Part shown: piece after piece, positions 63,145 to 64,000 of the stretch
How the letters are laid out: each line of letters begins with the position of its first letter
How positions within the stretch are numbered: the stretch's first letter is position 1
Assembly (NCBI RefSeq): GCF_001298265.1
Contig: NZ_LGSZ01000028.1
Span: 62,001-126,000, forward strand
Source: Allobosea vaviloviae
GTDB lineage: Bacteria > Pseudomonadota > Alphaproteobacteria > Rhizobiales > Beijerinckiaceae
Direction of reading: 5' to 3'
DNA: 64,000 nt
Notes under the pieces: generated by a model
Told to the model about the DNA's origin: nothing
Seen by the model: the letters and a program-made list of their open reading frames with translations, nothing else
Databases searched by the model: none
Translations under genes and position numbers: made by a program

Positions 63145-63741
63145 ATGAAACAGACCGTGATCCTTGCCTTGGCGATGTCGGCGCTTCTGGGCGCCTGCCA
63201 ATACAAGAGCGTCAACGCTCCGGCTCTGTCTGCCCGTGACGCCGAGTACATCGCGCTGGTGCCGAAGTTCGAACATCAGATCACGCATCTGCCTTATGAA
63301 ATCACCGATCCGACGGGCCAGGCTCCCGGCACCATCGTGGTCGATACCAGAGAGAAGTATCTCTACTACGTCCTGCCGAACAAGAAGGCGATCCGCTATG
63401 GCGTCGCCACCGGCGACGAGGCCTTCGGCTGGACCGGCGAAGCGGTGATCCAGCGCAAGGCGGAATGGCCGCGCTGGACGCCTCCCGCAGAGATGATCGC
63501 GCGCTGGCCGCATCTGGCGCCCCGCGCCGGTGGCATGGAAGGTGGCCCCGACAACCCGCTCGGCGCCCGCGCCCTCTACCTCTACCAGAACGGCCACGAC
63601 ACGCTCTACCGCATCCACGGCACCAACGAACCGGAGACGATCGGACGTTCGGCCTCGTCGGGCTGCATCCGCATGCGCAACATCGACGTGATCGACCTGT
63701 TCAACCGGGTTCCGGCCGGAACGAAGGTGATCGTTACCTGA
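63145..63741 (+). CDS. L,D-transpeptidase (YkuD) lipoprotein
   Basis: 198 residues. MKQTVILALAMSALLGAC is a lipoprotein signal with the lipidated cysteine at 18. The YkuD domain has IVVDTREKYLYYVLPN at the start, catalytic-site H158 in YRIHGTNEP and nucleophile C174 in SSGCIRMRN. It would cross-link peptidoglycan or attach proteins to it in the periplasm. ATG 63145 is preferred to an upstream GTG at 63136. It is divergent from the deacetylase gene; the 248-nt gap shows no other gene. Confidence 0.93.
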   Translation: MKQTVILALAMSALLGACQYKSVNAPALSARDAEYIALVPKFEHQITHLPYEITDPTGQAPGTIVVDTREKYLYYVLPNKKAIRYGVATGDEAFGWTGEAVIQRKAEWPRWTPPAEMIARWPHLAPRAGGMEGGPDNPLGARALYLYQNGHDTLYRIHGTNEPETIGRSASSGCIRMRNIDVIDLFNRVPAGTKVIVT

Positions 63742-63763
63742 TCTGTCGGGGCGGCTGACGCCG

Positions 63764-64000
63764 TCAGCCTCTCCCGAGCTCGACCAGAACGATCTCCGGC
63801 GGAATGCCGAACCTGATCGGCAATTGGCTGGTTCCGATTCCGGCCGAGACCACAAGATCGCGCCCCTCCTCGTGGATGTGACCGTAGCCATAGCGGTTGC
63901 CATAGCGCGAGGGCACGATCGGCGCCCAGCCAAACAGCCTGACCTGACCGCCATGGGTATGGCCCGACAGGGTCAACGACACGCGATCCGGCATCCGCGC
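63764..64000 (-). CDS. Metallophosphoesterase, C-terminal part
   Basis: The frame is open to the right edge, so the N-terminus is outside the window; 78 residues are seen. LSGHTHGGQVRL is the last conserved metal-binding motif of calcineurin-like phosphoesterases, and VSAGIGTSQLPIRFGIPPEIVLVEL is the usual C-terminal end of the YkuE/YaeI-type enzymes, which often act on lipid phosphates. It converges with the L,D-transpeptidase gene. Confidence 0.88.
   Translation of the reverse strand, partial: ARMPDRVSLTLSGHTHGGQVRLFGWAPIVPSRYGNRYGYGHIHEEGRDLVVSAGIGTSQLPIRFGIPPEIVLVELGRG

Overview
The window is high-GC DNA from an alphaproteobacterium of the order Hyphomicrobiales (Rhizobiales); gene content and order look Bosea-like, but the genus is an inference. 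Support comes from the typical rhizobial palindromic intergenic repeat at 1149-1229, the run of housekeeping genes at 46.4-56.9 kb (TIGR02301 protein, pdxH, RT0821-type lipoprotein, DnaJ protein, fabI, folK/B/P, ribB, aroC), many GTG/TTG starts and dense ATGA/GTGA start-stop overlaps. About 60 protein genes, one clear riboswitch and one intrinsic terminator can be supported. I saw no rRNA, tRNA, CRISPR array, insertion sequence or prophage.

Left part. 0-3.8 kb: the end of a TRAP permease, a VOC protein, a RuBisCO-like protein and a four-carbon-acid-sugar kinase, an arrangement that fits catabolism of an apionate-type branched acid sugar. 3.8-7.8 kb: a minus-strand dTDP-L-rhamnose operon (rmlB-rmlC-rmlD-rmlA) ending in a HAD phosphatase. 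7.9-8.7 kb: an enoyl-CoA hydratase family protein. 8.7-19.9 kb: a long minus-strand run starting with ferredoxin, ferredoxin-NADP reductase and a YggS-type PLP protein, then an M81 (MlrC-like) peptidase, two M20 hydrolases and a complete dipeptide-type ABC importer; a MocR-type regulator is divergent from it at 20.0 kb.

Middle part. 21.6-36.5 kb continues the nitrogen-compound theme: a cupin, an orphan peptide-binding protein, a molybdopterin oxidoreductase, an amidase, an FAD amine-oxidase-like protein, a VOC protein, a second complete peptide ABC importer and peptidase T. 36.6-42.2 kb holds a small Cys-containing protein, a membrane GGDEF/EAL protein, a FeeM-like acyltransferase, a membrane protein preceded by a 24-residue membrane peptide, and two small coupled genes. 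42.3-46.3 kb is a cobalamin-riboswitch-preceded ABC importer (binding protein, permease, ATPase) with a translationally coupled methyltransferase.

Right part. 46.4-56.9 kb is the core block (NUDIX, SDR, PLP synthesis, chaperone, fatty acid, folate, riboflavin and chorismate genes). RibB here carries an N-terminal Cro-like helix-turn-helix domain and has an operator-like palindrome just upstream. 57.0-57.7 kb is a Phd/VapC toxin-antitoxin pair. 57.7-61.7 kb encodes a 1341-residue membrane-embedded single-module NRPS of the Pls (poly-lysine synthetase) architecture, whose hand-read adenylation code suggests a basic amino acid. It is followed by an HDAC-family deacetylase, an L,D-transpeptidase lipoprotein and the end of a metallophosphoesterase. 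The Pls-like enzyme, the HTH-RibB fusion and the riboswitch operon with its coupled methyltransferase are the most interesting items.
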